This document shows, in pieces, positions 9,772 to 20,103 of a stretch of DNA of 47,196 bases. Below the pieces are notes generated by a model. That model worked only from the letters and a program-made list of their open reading frames with translations, was not told the origin of the DNA and searched no databases. Every line of letters begins with the position of its first letter. Position 1 is the first letter of the stretch. The translations under genes were made by a program, and so were the position numbers. This DNA is from an uncultured Gammaproteobacteria bacterium (GTDB taxonomy: Bacteria; Pseudomonadota; Gammaproteobacteria; Pseudomonadales; Pseudohongiellaceae): positions 1-47,196 of the forward strand of contig CAISOD010000166.1 of the NCBI GenBank assembly GCA_903887045.1, given 5' to 3'.

Positions 9772-11220
9772 ATGCGTGTAACGCGATACCGCCAAAAACG
9801 ATTGAGCCTGGCTTTTCTGGCACTGTTGCTGTGTGGACAGCACGCTATTGCGCAGGTCAATCTGCCAGTGCTTGGCGACTCGGTGTCAGGCACCATTTCC
9901 ACCCAGCAGGAATACGAATACGGTCGCGAGTTCCTGCGCTCTGTACGCAAGCAGAGTCCCTCTTATAACGATCCACTGATTGCCGGCTACATCTCCAGCC
10001 TCACCTACAAGCTTGCCGCCAACAGCGAACTCACCGACCATCGTCTCGAATTCCTGCTGATCGACAGTGAAGTGCTGAATGCATTCGCCGCTCCCGGCGG
10101 GATTGTCGGTGTCAATGCGGGCCTCTTTCTCAACGCGCAGAACGAAGGCCAGTTTGCATCCGTGCTGGCACACGAATTGGCACATCTTTCACAGCGCCAC
10201 TATGCACGCAACGTGGAACAGAGCCGCAACAGTACTCTGCCAAATATTGCAGGATTGCTGGCAGGTCTTGCGATTGCCGCCGCTGCTGGTGGCGAAGCAG
10301 GACAAGCGGCCCTGATGGTCAACCAGGCACGAGGCATCGACAATCAATTACGATTCAGCCGCAGCCACGAACAGGAAGCCGACAGTGTCGGCATACGCAC
10401 ACTCTACAACTCGGGCTTCAATCCGGAAGACATGGCCGGAATGTTTGAAGGTATGTTGCGCAGCCGCAGTTTCTCTGAGCGCCCACCTGAATTCATGTCG
10501 ACCCACCCGCTGGACGAGAACCGTGTTGCCGACAGCCGCAACCGTGCCAACAGCTATCCTGGGGTCAGTCATGTGCAAGACCCTGAATTCTTGCTGATGC
10601 GGGAACGCGTACGCATCCACTACACCCGCAACCCGGATGCAGAGATCGAACAACGTCAGCGGGCATTATCGCAGTTGAACGGTGCTGAGGCCGATGCCGC
10701 CACCTACGGCATTGCTCTGGCGCAGATGAAAAGCGGCCAACATGTTGCAGCTACCGAAAGCCTGTCGCCGTTGCTGCTCCGCGAGCCCTCGCGGATCAGC
10801 TACGTTGTGCTGCAAGCCGAGATTGCGATCGCTGCCGAAGACTACCCACGTGCCATTGAAGGACTCGAAGCAGCATTGCGCCTGAACCCGGACAATCATC
10901 CGCTGACAATGACTTACGCCGCCGCTCTGACAAAGTCGCGTCGTTATGCCGACGCAGCTGCGGTATTGGAAATGCACTCGGTGAATTATCCCGACGATAT
11001 GCAACTCTGGTATGACCTCGCCGAAGTGGCGGGACTCGCCGGCAACATCAATCTGGTCCACCTGGCTCGAGCGGAGTATTTCATCACCGTAGGGGATTTC
11101 GCCCGCGCCAAAGACCACCTTAACTTCGCCATTCAACAGGAAAAGGACAGACTCACGCTGGCACGTTTGCGCCAGCGCCTCGAGTACATCAGGGATATAG
11201 AGAACCGTTACTACCGCTGA
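9772..11220 (+). CDS. bepA: BepA-like periplasmic M48 metalloprotease with TPR domain
   Basis: A periplasmic zinc metalloprotease/chaperone for outer-membrane assembly, notably LptD. After a signal peptide ([10 protein letters not shown], then HAIAQ) comes an M48 domain with HELAH at residues 134-138 and the third ligand in EQEAD near residue 201, plus the downstream STHPLDENR motif. The C-terminal half has TPR-type helical pairs ([17 protein letters not shown] and neighbours). Length is 482 residues. The ATG at 9772 puts the signal peptide at the N-terminus; an in-frame TTG at 9760 is less likely. Its 3' end overlaps nadA by 10 bases, convergently. Confidence 0.92.
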   Translation: MRVTRYRQKRLSLAFLALLLCGQHAIAQVNLPVLGDSVSGTISTQQEYEYGREFLRSVRKQSPSYNDPLIAGYISSLTYKLAANSELTDHRLEFLLIDSEVLNAFAAPGGIVGVNAGLFLNAQNEGQFASVLAHELAHLSQRHYARNVEQSRNSTLPNIAGLLAGLAIAAAAGGEAGQAALMVNQARGIDNQLRFSRSHEQEADSVGIRTLYNSGFNPEDMAGMFEGMLRSRSFSERPPEFMSTHPLDENRVADSRNRANSYPGVSHVQDPEFLLMRERVRIHYTRNPDAEIEQRQRALSQLNGAEADAATYGIALAQMKSGQHVAATESLSPLLLREPSRISYVVLQAEIAIAAEDYPRAIEGLEAALRLNPDNHPLTMTYAAALTKSRRYADAAAVLEMHSVNYPDDMQLWYDLAEVAGLAGNINLVHLARAEYFITVGDFARAKDHLNFAIQQEKDRLTLARLRQRLEYIRDIENRYYR

Positions 11221-12314
11221 CTATGGAAATCCAGCATCCGCTGTAGCGGTATCAAGGCTTTGCGCCCAAGTGCGGGATCCACCAGGATTTCATTCGCCAT
11301 TTGCATAGGCGCTTCTTGCTGCCCAATCTGCTCAAGGGTCAACCTTAAAGCTGCCAGGGTATTCATGCCCATCCACGGGCACTGGGCACAACTGCGACAG
11401 GTAGCACCATCACCAGAAGTTGGTGCCATGATGAATTCCTTGCCCGGCGCCTGCTGTTGCAGTTTGTAAAAAATGCCGTGATCTGTAGCAACGATGAACT
11501 GGCGTTCCGGCCTGCTCTGTGCCGCCTTGATAATCTGCGTAGTCGAACCGACTACGTCAGCGATCTCCAATACGCCCAGTGGTGATTCTGGATGTGCCAA
11601 AACCGCAGCTTGGGGATACAGGTGCTTCATGTCGAGCAATGCCCGCAGCTTGAACTCTTCATGCACGATGCAGGCACCGTCCCACAGTACGATGTCTTTA
11701 CTGCCAAGCTTGTGCTGGATATAGCGGCCAAGATGTTTGTCAGGGGCCCAGATCACCTGCTTGCCTTGCGACAGCAGATGCTCGACTACATCCACAGCAA
11801 TTGCTGAAGTTACCACCCAGTCTGACAGCGCCTTTACTGCCACTGACGTATTGGCATAAACGACAACTTCATGATCGGGATGCGCGGCACAGAATTCAGC
11901 GAATTCCTTCGCCGGACAGCCGATATCGAGCGAACAGGTCGCTTCCAGAGTCGGCATCAATACGGTTTTTTCGGGATTGAGAATCTTTGCGGTTTCGCCC
12001 ATGAAACGAACTCCGGCGACTACCAGCACATCAGCTGTGGTAGTGGTACCGAACCTTGCCATTTCAAGCGAATCAGCAACGCAACCACCTGTTTCTTCGG
12101 CCAGAGCCTGCAGCGATGCGTCGGTATAGTAATGGGCAACCAGAGAGGCGTTGTATTGCCGCAGCAACTGCTTTATGGCGACACGATCCTGTACGTCACG
12201 ATCTGTCGATGATTCAACTCGCGCAGGAATGCGGTGAAGCCAGGACCTCACCAGCGCACGATCGGCGACTATGTCCGACTGCAATCTGGATGGATTTTCA
12301 TTCGCAGACATCAT
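11211..12314 (-). CDS. nadA: NadA, quinolinate synthase
   Basis: A [4Fe-4S] enzyme that condenses iminoaspartate with dihydroxyacetone phosphate to quinolinate in de novo NAD synthesis. The three cluster cysteines fit [14 protein letters not shown] and [10 protein letters not shown]; other family motifs are [19 protein letters not shown] and [12 protein letters not shown]. Length is about 367 residues. Two adjacent ATGs (12314 and 12311) follow GGAG; spacing slightly favours the second. An upstream TTG at 12326 is unlikely. It is transcribed away from tRNA-Lys, beyond that gene's terminator. Confidence 0.95.
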   Translation of the reverse strand: MMSANENPSRLQSDIVADRALVRSWLHRIPARVESSTDRDVQDRVAIKQLLRQYNASLVAHYYTDASLQALAEETGGCVADSLEMARFGTTTTADVLVVAGVRFMGETAKILNPEKTVLMPTLEATCSLDIGCPAKEFAEFCAAHPDHEVVVYANTSVAVKALSDWVVTSAIAVDVVEHLLSQGKQVIWAPDKHLGRYIQHKLGSKDIVLWDGACIVHEEFKLRALLDMKHLYPQAAVLAHPESPLGVLEIADVVGSTTQIIKAAQSRPERQFIVATDHGIFYKLQQQAPGKEFIMAPTSGDGATCRSCAQCPWMGMNTLAALRLTLEQIGQQEAPMQMANEILVDPALGRKALIPLQRMLDFHSQR

Positions 12315-12436
12315 CTCACTCCGCAAACGCCGATTTTGTTTGGTGATGATCCGCTTTAGAAAGCGCCTGCGGCGTTCGAAGCCGCCCAGCAGGAACTTTG
12401 CTTCGATTTCATTTGAAGCAACGGATCCAATTCATG

Positions 12437-12460
12437 AAAAAAAGGCTGCCGAAGCAGCCT
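12437..12460 (-). terminator. Rho-independent terminator after tRNA-Lys
   Basis: Read on the minus strand, AGGCTGC, a TTCG tetraloop and GCAGCCT form a perfect 7-bp stem, followed by a run of T's. It begins eight bases past the encoded CCA end of the tRNA. Confidence 0.85.
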
Positions 12461-12467
12461 ATGGAAT

Positions 12468-12543
12468 TGGTGGGTCGTGATGGATTCGAACCATCGACCA
12501 ATTGGTTAAAAGCCAACTGCTCTACCAACTGAGCTAACGACCC
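12468..12543 (-). tRNA. tRNA-Lys (anticodon UUU)
   Basis: A 76-base cloverleaf with the CCA end encoded. The acceptor stem GGGTCGT pairs with ACGACCC, the D-arm contains AGCTCAGTTGGTAGAGC, the anticodon loop reads CTTTTAA (anticodon TTT), and the T-arm contains GGTTCGAATCC. It closely matches the E. coli tRNA-Lys sequence I know. Confidence 0.97.
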
Positions 12544-12559
12544 TTGACGAAAGGCGCAC

Positions 12560-12587
12560 ATACTACTCAAAGCCGGCCAAATTTCAA
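12560..12587 (-). promoter_or_regulatory. Promoter for tRNA-Lys
   Basis: On the minus strand TTGAAA (12582-12587) and TAGTAT (12560-12565) are 16 bases apart. Transcription would begin roughly ten bases before the mature tRNA end. Confidence 0.65.
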
Positions 12588-12658
12588 GCCGATTTCGTTG
12601 TTTTCCCAGTCTGCAACAGCAGCGGGAATTCGACCACCAACAACATCAGCAACTGCCG

Positions 12659-13345
12659 CTATCCGGCATGCTGGTATGAAGTCGGATCGGCCACCCCGGC
12701 CTCCATGAAACCCTTGCGCCTGAGGCGACAGCTGTCACATTTTCCACAGGCTTCACCATTATTGCTCAGCTGATAACAAGAAACAGTGAGACTGTAATCG
12801 ACACCAACAGCTATACCCGCACGGATAATCTCTGCCTTGCTCATTCGCAGTAGTGGAGTTTCGACGATCAGCGTCAGTCCTTCCACTCCCGTTTTGGTGG
12901 CAAGGTTGGCAAGATGCTGGAAAGCCGCGATGAATTCGGGTCGACAGTCAGGATACCCGGAGTAATCAAGCGCATTGACACCGATGAAGATCGCAGCAGC
13001 CTGCAACACCTCAGCCCATGCCAGCGCGTAAGCAAGAAACATCGTGTTGCGAGCCGGCACATAAGTGATCGGGATGCCCTCGCTTTCAGTTTCCGGTATC
13101 GGTAGTGAGTCATCGGTAAGCGCGGAACCACCAAGTCCCCCGAGGTCAAGCTTGATAACCTTGTGGTCACGCGCACCCAGACTTTCAACAATTCGCTTGG
13201 CTGCCGCCAACTCTGCAATGTGGCGCTGGCCATAATCAAAACTGAGCGCGTAACAGTCATACCCCTGCCGCCTGGCAAGTGCGAGACAGGTGGCAGAATC
13301 AAGTCCACCTGACAACAACACGACTGCTTTTCGCACAGTTTGCAT
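12659..13345 (-). CDS. queC: QueC, 7-cyano-7-deazaguanine (preQ0) synthase
   Basis: ATP-dependent conversion of 7-carboxy-7-deazaguanine with ammonia to preQ0 in queuosine biosynthesis. The PP-loop SGGLDSAT lies near the N-terminus. [17 protein letters not shown] and [14 protein letters not shown] match the family, and a C-terminal zinc site is formed by Cys residues around [12 protein letters not shown]. Length is 228 residues. I take the ATG at 13345; an in-frame TTG at 13351 would overlap queE. Only two bases separate it from the queE stop, so the pair is one transcriptional unit. Confidence 0.96.
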   Translation of the reverse strand: MQTVRKAVVLLSGGLDSATCLALARRQGYDCYALSFDYGQRHIAELAAAKRIVESLGARDHKVIKLDLGGLGGSALTDDSLPIPETESEGIPITYVPARNTMFLAYALAWAEVLQAAAIFIGVNALDYSGYPDCRPEFIAAFQHLANLATKTGVEGLTLIVETPLLRMSKAEIIRAGIAVGVDYSLTVSCYQLSNNGEACGKCDSCRLRRKGFMEAGVADPTSYQHAG

Positions 13346-13347
13346 TC

Positions 13348-13995
13348 TCAACGTCCAGCGGCATCAGCCCAGAGATACTTGTGCAACTGCACTTGCATAC
13401 GCACTTTCAGGCAATCCTGCAGTATCCAATCAGCCAGTATCGCCGGGTTCAGCGTTGCATGGCTGGGAGAGAACAACACATCGCTTACCTTTTCCACCAG
13501 CGCGTACTTTTCAACGCAGCTTTTGGCCCAGCGATAGTCCACTTCATCACAGATGACGAACTTGACCTGATCGTGCATCAACAGGTGCTGCACATTTGGA
13601 TAGTGGTTCCGTTGCAGCTCGCCCGATCCCGGCGTTTTGAAATCCATTACCTTGCTGACGCGCGAATCAATCCCGGCCATGTCGATCGCACCGCTTGTTT
13701 CCAGCGACACCTGGTAGCCCGCAGCACACAAAGCAGTCAGCAATGGCCAGCAAGATTTCTGTGCTAGAGGTTCGCCACCGGTGACGCACACAAAGCGGGG
13801 ACTCCAGGATGCCACCGTGGCCAGGATCTCAGCTATGGATAACAACAGACCACCAGAGAACGCATAGGCAGTGTCGCAGTAGCCACAACGCAACGGGCAA
13901 CCAGTCAGGCGGACGAACACCGTTGGCCAGCCCACGGTTCTAGCCTCACCCTGCAGGGAATGGAATATCTCGGTAATGCGTAGCTTTTCTGTCAT
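13348..13995 (-). CDS. queE: QueE, 7-carboxy-7-deazaguanine synthase
   Basis: A radical-SAM enzyme that contracts the ring of 6-carboxytetrahydropterin to 7-carboxy-7-deazaguanine, the step before QueC. The cluster motif CPLRCGYC (CxxxCxxC) follows the N-terminal [13 protein letters not shown], and VTGGEPL is the SAM-binding GGE motif. Length is 215 residues from the ATG at 13995. No clear ribosome-binding site precedes it, but the upstream in-frame TTG adds only non-conserved residues. Neighbours are cpoB upstream and queC downstream. Confidence 0.95.
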   Translation of the reverse strand: MTEKLRITEIFHSLQGEARTVGWPTVFVRLTGCPLRCGYCDTAYAFSGGLLLSIAEILATVASWSPRFVCVTGGEPLAQKSCWPLLTALCAAGYQVSLETSGAIDMAGIDSRVSKVMDFKTPGSGELQRNHYPNVQHLLMHDQVKFVICDEVDYRWAKSCVEKYALVEKVSDVLFSPSHATLNPAILADWILQDCLKVRMQVQLHKYLWADAAGR

Positions 13996-14054
13996 GGAGA
14001 AAGGGCAACTGCTGGTTACCGGGCAACCCGGCAACAGAACCCGGTCAGACCGTT

Positions 14055-14945
14055 TTACAGCTGCTTCAGGTATTCCTCAGACAAACGGATTTCGTTGGCA
14101 CTTTCAGGAAAGCGGGTCTTTAGGCTACGCCAAGTCTCGGAAGCCTGTGCCACATCTCCCATCTGCTTGTAGGCCATGCCCAGTTTCAGCATGGCTGCGG
14201 CTGCCTTGGCGTCCTGCGGAAATTCATTCAATACGCGGGCAAAAACGTCACGTGCTTGCGCAAACCCCGAAACCAACAGATATGCCTCGCCCTGCCAGTA
14301 AAGCGCATTCGGAAGCAATCGGCCTTGAGGGAATCTGTCGGTGTAGGTCTGGAACATACTGATCGCTTCATCGTACTTATCTTCCTCAAGCAGCACATTG
14401 AGCGCAGTTCGATAAAGTTCCTGTTCATCCAAATCCGCTGCCGCAGTACCCGTTGCGGCCGTAGCTGGAGGGGTAGCGACCTGGGTTGCAGGTGGGGGCG
14501 CGACAACAGTAGCGGCGGAATTCAAGGCAGCAGAGCTGCCATTCAGAGCTGGACTTACTGGCGCTGTTGTCGCCGGGGCTGCAGAAGTTGGCGCAGACGG
14601 CGTGGAGCTCCCGTTAACCGGAGCAGTTGCACTGGGCAAAGCCTGGGCGGGCGCCATGGTGCTGAGGCGACGATCAATATCAATGTAACGATCACGCTGC
14701 TCCGTCTGCAATCGCTTCAATTGATAACCTTGCTCCTCTACAACGCCACGCAACGTTTGCACTTCCTGTTGCAAGGCTTCTACCTGATTATAGAGAGAGA
14801 CGATGAGGTCATTGCTGCCAGCCTGGGCAGCCGCCGGGGCTGCAGCACGATTGCCGCCACCTGCTTCCCGTACCTGAACCTGGGCAATTGCCAGCGCAGA
14901 AGTGAATGTCAGAATGGCGAGAGCGCTCAAGAAACGGATCTGCAT
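14055..14945 (-). CDS. cpoB: CpoB (YbgF), Tol-Pal associated periplasmic TPR protein
   Basis: Coordinates peptidoglycan synthesis with outer-membrane constriction at the division site and binds TolA. It has a signal peptide (FLSALAILTFTSALAIAQ) and a trimerising coiled coil (LYNQVEALQQEVQTLRG onward). A long Ala/Pro/Thr/Ser-rich linker covers about residues 95-165, followed by a TolA-binding TPR domain with ALNVLLEEDKYDEAI, NALYWQGEAYL and AAAMLKLGMAY. The ATG at 14945 has a strong GGAGGA site. The linker is longer and more low-complexity than in E. coli. It follows pal beyond a terminator-like hairpin. Confidence 0.93.
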   Translation of the reverse strand: MQIRFLSALAILTFTSALAIAQVQVREAGGGNRAAAPAAAQAGSNDLIVSLYNQVEALQQEVQTLRGVVEEQGYQLKRLQTEQRDRYIDIDRRLSTMAPAQALPSATAPVNGSSTPSAPTSAAPATTAPVSPALNGSSAALNSAATVVAPPPATQVATPPATAATGTAAADLDEQELYRTALNVLLEEDKYDEAISMFQTYTDRFPQGRLLPNALYWQGEAYLLVSGFAQARDVFARVLNEFPQDAKAAAAMLKLGMAYKQMGDVAQASETWRSLKTRFPESANEIRLSEEYLKQL

Positions 14946-14958
14946 ACATTTCCTCCAC

Positions 14959-14992
14959 AAAAAATTAAGCCGGGCGAACCCGGCTCAATTTT
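14959..14992 (-). terminator. Terminator or attenuator between pal and cpoB
   Basis: Minus-strand AGCCGGG, a TTCG tetraloop and CCCGGCT form a 7-bp stem followed by TAATTTTTT. Lying between pal and cpoB, it may end most pal transcripts and lower downstream expression. Confidence 0.8.
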
Positions 14993-15013
14993 ACATCTAT
15001 TGCGAGCTGTTGC

Positions 15014-15523
15014 TTACTTGATCATTTCAACGCGACGGTTGAGGGAGTAAGCAGCTTCGGTGGTACCACTGTCAGCAGGGCGCTCTTCGCCATAGCTGAT
15101 GGTTTCCATCTGGCCGGCGGCAACGCCCTGAACCTGCAGGTAGCGCTCAACCGACTGTGCACGACGCTCGCCCAATGCCAAGTTGTATTCACGGGTACCG
15201 CGCTCGTCAGCATGACCTTCGAGACGGATATTCATGTTCGGATTTGCCTTGAGCTGATTCGCGTGGAAAACCAGCGCATCGCGATCTTCTTGGCTCAGAT
15301 CCGACTTATCAAATTCGAAATAGAACTTGGTTTTGGCCAAGGCTCTGTCGCGGGCGGCACGTTGTTCAGCAGTAAGGCCATCGCCAGTGTTGGCAGCGCT
15401 TGGAGTTGCTGTGTTGGCAACAGGTGCAGCCTCAGTGGCAGCTTCCTCAGTCGATTGGCACGCCACCATCGTTACCGAAAGCAGTGCAACCATACCTAAT
15501 TTGATAAAACCTTGATTTTGCAT
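15014..15523 (-). CDS. pal: Pal, peptidoglycan-associated outer-membrane lipoprotein
   Basis: An abundant lipoprotein that ties the outer membrane to peptidoglycan and is mobilised by TolB. The lipobox TMVAC lies near residue 22. An Ala/Thr linker leads to an OmpA-like domain with YFEFDKSDL and the peptidoglycan-binding LEGHADERGTREYN, ending SLNRRVEMIK. Length is 169 residues. The ATG has AGGAG nine bases upstream. The 134-base gap to tolB is AT-rich and may hold a separate pal promoter, but no clean -35/-10 pair stands out. Confidence 0.96.
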   Translation of the reverse strand: MQNQGFIKLGMVALLSVTMVACQSTEEAATEAAPVANTATPSAANTGDGLTAEQRAARDRALAKTKFYFEFDKSDLSQEDRDALVFHANQLKANPNMNIRLEGHADERGTREYNLALGERRAQSVERYLQVQGVAAGQMETISYGEERPADSGTTEAAYSLNRRVEMIK

Positions 15524-15657
15524 CTTTAAAAACTCCTGTGTTCTCTAAGCCGCGACAAATAACTACACCTATTTTCTTCAATTTCCTACCACCTTACAAG
15601 GGTAAGCCAATAAAAAAATGAACTTTTTTCTATATTCACTGTCCCATGCGCCATCTC

Positions 15658-16974
15658 TTAGTCCAAGAAAGGAGACCAAGCAGGCTCCCGGACGTCACCT
15701 TCGGTCACCGGCAATTGGTATTTTACCCTGCCATCGATCGAGACGGCATTTAAAATTCCCCGCCCGCCACTCTTTGATGCATACATCACCATGCTTGCGT
15801 TGGGTGCAATAGTAGGCGACTCATCCAGCGACGTATCGGTCAAGATACGGATCGAACCCCGCTCAAGATTCATAATGGTCAGATGAAAATCATCACTGAC
15901 GTCTTCACGGTGGATCAATACCATATTTTTGCCATCAGCCAGCATTGCTGCTTTGGAGTTATAGGTCCCTTCGAAGGTCACCCGCTCAGACCAGCCAGTT
16001 TCCAGCGTGACCTGGTAAATCTGAGGTCGGTTGTTACCACCCTGCTCCGACGTGTAAAGAATGGACTTGCTGTCCGGCATCCAGCTTGGCTCGGTATCCA
16101 CGGCGAAATGCGTGGTGATTTTCCGCAATTCCCGCGTACGCAGATCCATCACAAAAATGTCAGGGTTGCCGTCTTTTGACAGCACCATAGCCATCTTGGA
16201 CCCATCAGGAGACCAAGTTGGAGCACTGTTGATTCCCGGGAAATCGGTCAGCTGCTCACGGGCGCCCGTGCTGAGATTCTGGATATAAATGCGTGGACGC
16301 GAGGACTCAAAACTCACATAGGCAATCTGGCTGGCATCCGGCGACCAAGTCGGCGACATGATAGGTTCTTGTGATTCCAGCAATACTTGTGGGCGACCGC
16401 CATCCGCATCCGCGAGGTTCAACTGGTAGTTGGCTACTGTTTCCGAAATGCGTTGTGACGTCACATACAGGATCTTGGTGGCAAAAGCTCCGCGCACCCC
16501 GGTCACTTGCTCGAAAACGACGTCGCTGATCTGGTGCGAAATGTCACGCAGCTGGGCTTCGGTGCCGCTGATTACCTCACCAATCATGCGCTTCTCACCC
16601 CGCACATCAAACAGCTCATACTGTACCTGCACCAGCGCACTGTCTGTTGAGCGATTGATCTTGCCGATCAGCAAATAGTCGGCACCGAGGAAACGCCAGT
16701 CACGGAAGTAAACATCAGCCTCTGCATGTGGCGTGCTCAGCATGTTTTGTTCGGCAATTGGCGAGAACTCACCGCTGTTGCGAAGATCGCTGTTGACGAC
16801 ACCGGTAATGTTTTCCGGCAATTCACCGAAGCCTTCCCAGCCGAAAGGAACGATTGCTATCGGGATCGGGTTATCGACCCCCTGGGTGATCTGGATGGTC
16901 AATTGCTGGGCACTGACAGCATTGGCAATCAATGCGCACAACAGCAAACCCAATAAGCGGAATCTGGTCATCAT
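15658..16974 (-). CDS. tolB: TolB, periplasmic beta-propeller of the Tol-Pal system
   Basis: A periplasmic protein that shuttles between TolA and Pal. It has a signal peptide (LLGLLLCALIANAVSAQ), an N-terminal alpha/beta domain with IAIVPFGWEG, then a six-bladed propeller with repeated SPDGSKMA-type WD motifs (PTWSPDASQIAYVS, PTWSPDGSKMA, PSWMPDSKSILYTS). Length is 438 residues. The ATG ATG start overlaps the tolA stop. All expected domains are present. Confidence 0.97.
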   Translation of the reverse strand: MMTRFRLLGLLLCALIANAVSAQQLTIQITQGVDNPIPIAIVPFGWEGFGELPENITGVVNSDLRNSGEFSPIAEQNMLSTPHAEADVYFRDWRFLGADYLLIGKINRSTDSALVQVQYELFDVRGEKRMIGEVISGTEAQLRDISHQISDVVFEQVTGVRGAFATKILYVTSQRISETVANYQLNLADADGGRPQVLLESQEPIMSPTWSPDASQIAYVSFESSRPRIYIQNLSTGAREQLTDFPGINSAPTWSPDGSKMAMVLSKDGNPDIFVMDLRTRELRKITTHFAVDTEPSWMPDSKSILYTSEQGGNNRPQIYQVTLETGWSERVTFEGTYNSKAAMLADGKNMVLIHREDVSDDFHLTIMNLERGSIRILTDTSLDESPTIAPNASMVMYASKSGGRGILNAVSIDGRVKYQLPVTEGDVREPAWSPFLD

Positions 16975-17777
16975 CGTAGTAAATCCTGTGGAGTGAACTC
17001 CAGGGCTATCTGGCGAAAATTGCGTTCGAATACAGCTATGGGCAATTCCTTCAACTCGGGAAAGCTGCCCACCCTGTCAACAGCCTGCAGTACCGAGCGG
17101 TCAAACAATGCGTCGCCACTGCTCTGTACGATCTCTTTCAGAATGATTTCACCCGTTGGGGTCAATCGCAACTGTACTACAGCCAGCATGCCGTTACGGG
17201 CACCCGGTGGCAGTTGCCAATTCTGTGTAATGAGGTCATGAATGATGGCTGAATATTGAGCCACCAATTGCTGCTCTTCCGTCAGCGCCTGTTGATTTGC
17301 TGCCTGCTGGCGCGCCAGCTCGGCTTCGCGTTGGGCCTGCTCGCGAGCCGCCTGCTGCTTGTTTTGTTCCTGTTCACGAGCCACACGCTGCTGGGTTTCC
17401 TGCTCCTTTTTGCGCGTTTGCTCCTGCTCCTGCTCCTTCTTTTTTTGCTGGGCTACCCGCTGACGATCAGCCTCTTGTTTCTGCTTTACTTCCTGCTGTT
17501 GTCGCTCCTGCTCGCGCGCACGATCACGCTGACGTTCCTGTTCCCGCGCAGCTTGTTGTCGCTGTTGCTGCCTTTGCAGTTCCATCTGCTCGACGCGACG
17601 CATGCGCTGAGGGTTGGCTTGAACGGTGGTGGCAACGATAGCCGGGCGCTCAATGCGGACCTGGTTTTGCCGGTCTTCATTCCGGTCGAAAATGATCCAC
17701 ACCAGAATTCCGTGCAGCAGCAACGCTGCAACCACAGACGGTGGATAACCTTCGTTCTTGAGCAACCAATACATCAT
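16971..17777 (-). CDS. tolA: TolA, inner-membrane bridge of the Tol-Pal system
   Basis: Energised by TolQR, this protein spans the periplasm to contact TolB-Pal and CpoB. It has one N-terminal membrane helix (SVVAALLLHGILVWIIF) and a very Gln/Arg/Glu/Lys-rich helical domain II from about residues 60 to 170. A compact C-terminal TonB-like domain follows (NWQLPPGARNGMLAVVQLRL, ALFDRSVLQAVDRVG). Length is 268 residues, shorter than E. coli TolA because the helical domain is shorter. It lies 15 bases after the tolR stop. Confidence 0.95.
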   Translation of the reverse strand: MMYWLLKNEGYPPSVVAALLLHGILVWIIFDRNEDRQNQVRIERPAIVATTVQANPQRMRRVEQMELQRQQQRQQAAREQERQRDRAREQERQQQEVKQKQEADRQRVAQQKKKEQEQEQTRKKEQETQQRVAREQEQNKQQAAREQAQREAELARQQAANQQALTEEQQLVAQYSAIIHDLITQNWQLPPGARNGMLAVVQLRLTPTGEIILKEIVQSSGDALFDRSVLQAVDRVGSFPELKELPIAVFERNFRQIALEFTPQDLLR

Positions 17778-17792
17778 GGTCGGACCAACATC

Positions 17793-18260
17793 TCAGTCAG
17801 CATCTGCAACAGGAGCACCCGGCGGCTGGGTAATCAGGCGTACACCACTGGCACCGGCTTTTTCCAAGGTACCCAGCAGGCTCATCACCACGCCGTAACT
17901 GATGCCGCCATCGGCTTCCACGAAGACCGGTACAGCCGGATTTTGGCTCATGATCTTGGTTACATTGTCACCAATCTGCTCAAGTGGTACTGCCGGCGGA
18001 TTTTCTGCCTCGGTTTCGCCCAGACTGATGAAATACTCGCCCTGCGCATTGATAGACACCACCAGAGTCGGCTCATCGTCTTCCTCGACAGTTTCTGCAT
18101 CCACCTTCGGCAGGTCCACCTTGATGCCCTGCGTGATCAGCGGAGTTGCAACCATGAACACGATCAGCAGCACCAGCATGACGTCGATCATCGGCACTAC
18201 GTTGATTTCCGACATGGGCTTGCGGCGGGTTCGCCGACTGTTATTGGCATTGACCTGCAT
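17793..18260 (-). CDS. tolR: TolR, proton-channel subunit of Tol-Pal
   Basis: An ExbD-family protein with a single membrane helix that forms the Tol motor with TolQ. The N-terminal SEINVVPMIDVMLVLLIVFM carries the conserved membrane Asp of the family. The periplasmic domain follows to GVRLITQPP. Length is 155 residues. The start overlaps the tolQ stop as ATGA, implying translational coupling. Confidence 0.97.
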   Translation of the reverse strand: MQVNANNSRRTRRKPMSEINVVPMIDVMLVLLIVFMVATPLITQGIKVDLPKVDAETVEEDDEPTLVVSINAQGEYFISLGETEAENPPAVPLEQIGDNVTKIMSQNPAVPVFVEADGGISYGVVMSLLGTLEKAGASGVRLITQPPGAPVADAD

Positions 18261-18964
18261 CAGCTTTTTTCCGGTACGCGTTTGCTGTGGGCCTGACGAT
18301 GCAGAATGCTGGTGAACTCATCCAGAAAAGTGTAATAGCTGTGCAACACCGATTCCACTTTGCTGGAATAACGGTTGTAGGCGAGTACAGCCGGGATGGC
18401 CACAAACAGACCCATCGCTGTAGCGATCAGCGCCTCGGCGATTGGCCCGGCGACAACCTGGATACTGGCCTGGCTCTGGTTCGCCAATCCTATGAAAGCC
18501 GTCATGATGCCCCACACCGTGCCGAACAATCCCAGGTAAGGCGACACTGATGACACAGTTGCCAGCAGTGCCAAATGCTTTTCCAGTACTTTTTCTTCAC
18601 GCGACAGTGCAACACGCATCGCGCGCTGGGTGCCTTCCATAACAGCATCTGATTCGATGCCCGGCTGCTGGCGCAGCCGTGTGAATTCCTTGAACCCCGA
18701 ACGGAACAGATTTTCCATGCCGAAAATGCCAGTATTGCCTTTCTGCTTACCGGTGCCTTCGCGAAACAACTGGCTCAGGTCCATGCCTGACCAGAAGCGC
18801 TTTTCGAATCCCAGTACTTCCTGATCCGCATCACTGATCACCAGCCACTTCTGCACGATGACCACCCAAGACAATACCGACAACCCCAACAACGCCAACA
18901 TTACCAGCTTGCCCACGAAGGTGGCGCTGATGACGAGACTCCAGATATTTATTGATTCGCCCAT
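18260..18964 (-). CDS. tolQ: TolQ, proton-channel subunit of Tol-Pal
   Basis: An ExbB/MotA-family inner-membrane protein with three membrane helices. The first is [18 protein letters not shown]; the later pair includes [22 protein letters not shown] and [21 protein letters not shown], both strongly conserved. Length is 234 residues. In many relatives ybgC precedes tolQ; here ruvB lies 59 bases upstream instead. No convincing promoter is visible in that short gap. Confidence 0.97.
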   Translation of the reverse strand: MGESINIWSLVISATFVGKLVMLALLGLSVLSWVVIVQKWLVISDADQEVLGFEKRFWSGMDLSQLFREGTGKQKGNTGIFGMENLFRSGFKEFTRLRQQPGIESDAVMEGTQRAMRVALSREEKVLEKHLALLATVSSVSPYLGLFGTVWGIMTAFIGLANQSQASIQVVAGPIAEALIATAMGLFVAIPAVLAYNRYSSKVESVLHSYYTFLDEFTSILHRQAHSKRVPEKS

Positions 18965-19023
18965 TCAATCCTCTTGTCTGCCTACTACCTGACTACCAAC
19001 CGGTTTACAAAATCACGCTGATT

Positions 19024-20100
19024 TCAATTATCAAACATATCCGTTACTGCATCGCCCCCGGCAGTCTCACGTCCCTGCTGCCGTGGTGGCGCCAACCCGA
19101 AATGACGATAGGCGAACTGCGTGGCTATTCTGCCTCTCGGGGTACGCTGAATAAAGCCCTGTTGGATGAGATAGGGCTCCAGTACGTCCTCAATGGTGCC
19201 GCGCTCCTCGCTGAGCGCAGCGGCCAAACTGTCGGCACCGACCGGCCCGCCATCGAAACGCTCAATGATGGTCATCAGCAGTCGCCGGTCGAGATGATCA
19301 AAGCCGTGTTTGTCGACACTCAGCATATCGAGCGCCTGTGTTGCCATGTCGAGTGAAATGACACCATCACCCTTCACCTCCGAAAAATCACGCACTCGTC
19401 GCAGCAGCCGGTTGGCAATGCGCGGTGTACCGCGTGCACGGCGGGCTATCTCCTCGGCTCCAAGGCCATCACACGGGGATTTGAGTATGGCTGCCGCCCG
19501 CACCACGATACGCGTCAGCTGTTCGACCGTATAAAACTCCAAACGTTGCACAATGCCGAAGCGATCTCTCAGGGGTGAGGTCAGCAAGCCTGCTCGTGTA
19601 GTCGCTCCAACCAGGGTGAACGGGGGTAAATCGAGCTTCAGTGAACGGGCAGAAGGCCCCTCGCCTATCATGATGTCTAGCTGGTAATCCTCCATTGCCG
19701 GATAGAGGATCTCCTCAATGGCCGGGTTAAGCCGGTGGATTTCGTCAATGAACAGTACATCGCCGGCTTCGAGATTGGTCAGCATTGCTGCCAAATCACC
19801 TGCCTTTTCCAATACCGGGCCCGAAGTAGCCTTCAAAGATACCCCCATCTCGTTGGCGATGATGTTGGACAATGTGGTCTTGCCGAGTCCGGGCGGACCA
19901 AAAATCAAGGTATGGTCAAGCGGTTCGCCACGCTTGCGCGCTGCACTGATGAAGATTTCCATCTGGGCCTTGACGGCGTCCTGGCCGATGTAATCCACGA
20001 GCTTCGCCGGACGGATGGCCCTGTCGTGTAACTCCTCCTGTCCACGCGTTCCAGCCGAAATCACCCTGTCTTCATCACGCATGCCCATGCCGCTCTCCAT
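19024..20100 (-). CDS. ruvB: RuvB, Holliday junction branch-migration ATPase
   Basis: A hexameric AAA+ motor that drives branch migration with RuvA. Walker A GPPGLGKT is at about residues 68-75, Walker [11 protein letters not shown], sensor 1 LVGATTRAG, and the arginine finger in SPLRDRFG. The C-terminal winged helix contains [16 protein letters not shown] and TPRGR. Length is 358 residues. It follows ruvA by three bases in a ruvC-ruvA-ruvB unit. Confidence 0.98.
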   Translation of the reverse strand: MESGMGMRDEDRVISAGTRGQEELHDRAIRPAKLVDYIGQDAVKAQMEIFISAARKRGEPLDHTLIFGPPGLGKTTLSNIIANEMGVSLKATSGPVLEKAGDLAAMLTNLEAGDVLFIDEIHRLNPAIEEILYPAMEDYQLDIMIGEGPSARSLKLDLPPFTLVGATTRAGLLTSPLRDRFGIVQRLEFYTVEQLTRIVVRAAAILKSPCDGLGAEEIARRARGTPRIANRLLRRVRDFSEVKGDGVISLDMATQALDMLSVDKHGFDHLDRRLLMTIIERFDGGPVGADSLAAALSEERGTIEDVLEPYLIQQGFIQRTPRGRIATQFAYRHFGLAPPRQQGRETAGGDAVTDMFDN

Positions 20101-20103
20101 TCA

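Noticed and set aside
17256-18296. 346-codon plus-strand ORF opposite tolA/tolR, Leu-rich
   Set aside because: The Leu richness is the complement of the Gln/Glu/Lys-rich tolA domain; both sense genes are certain.
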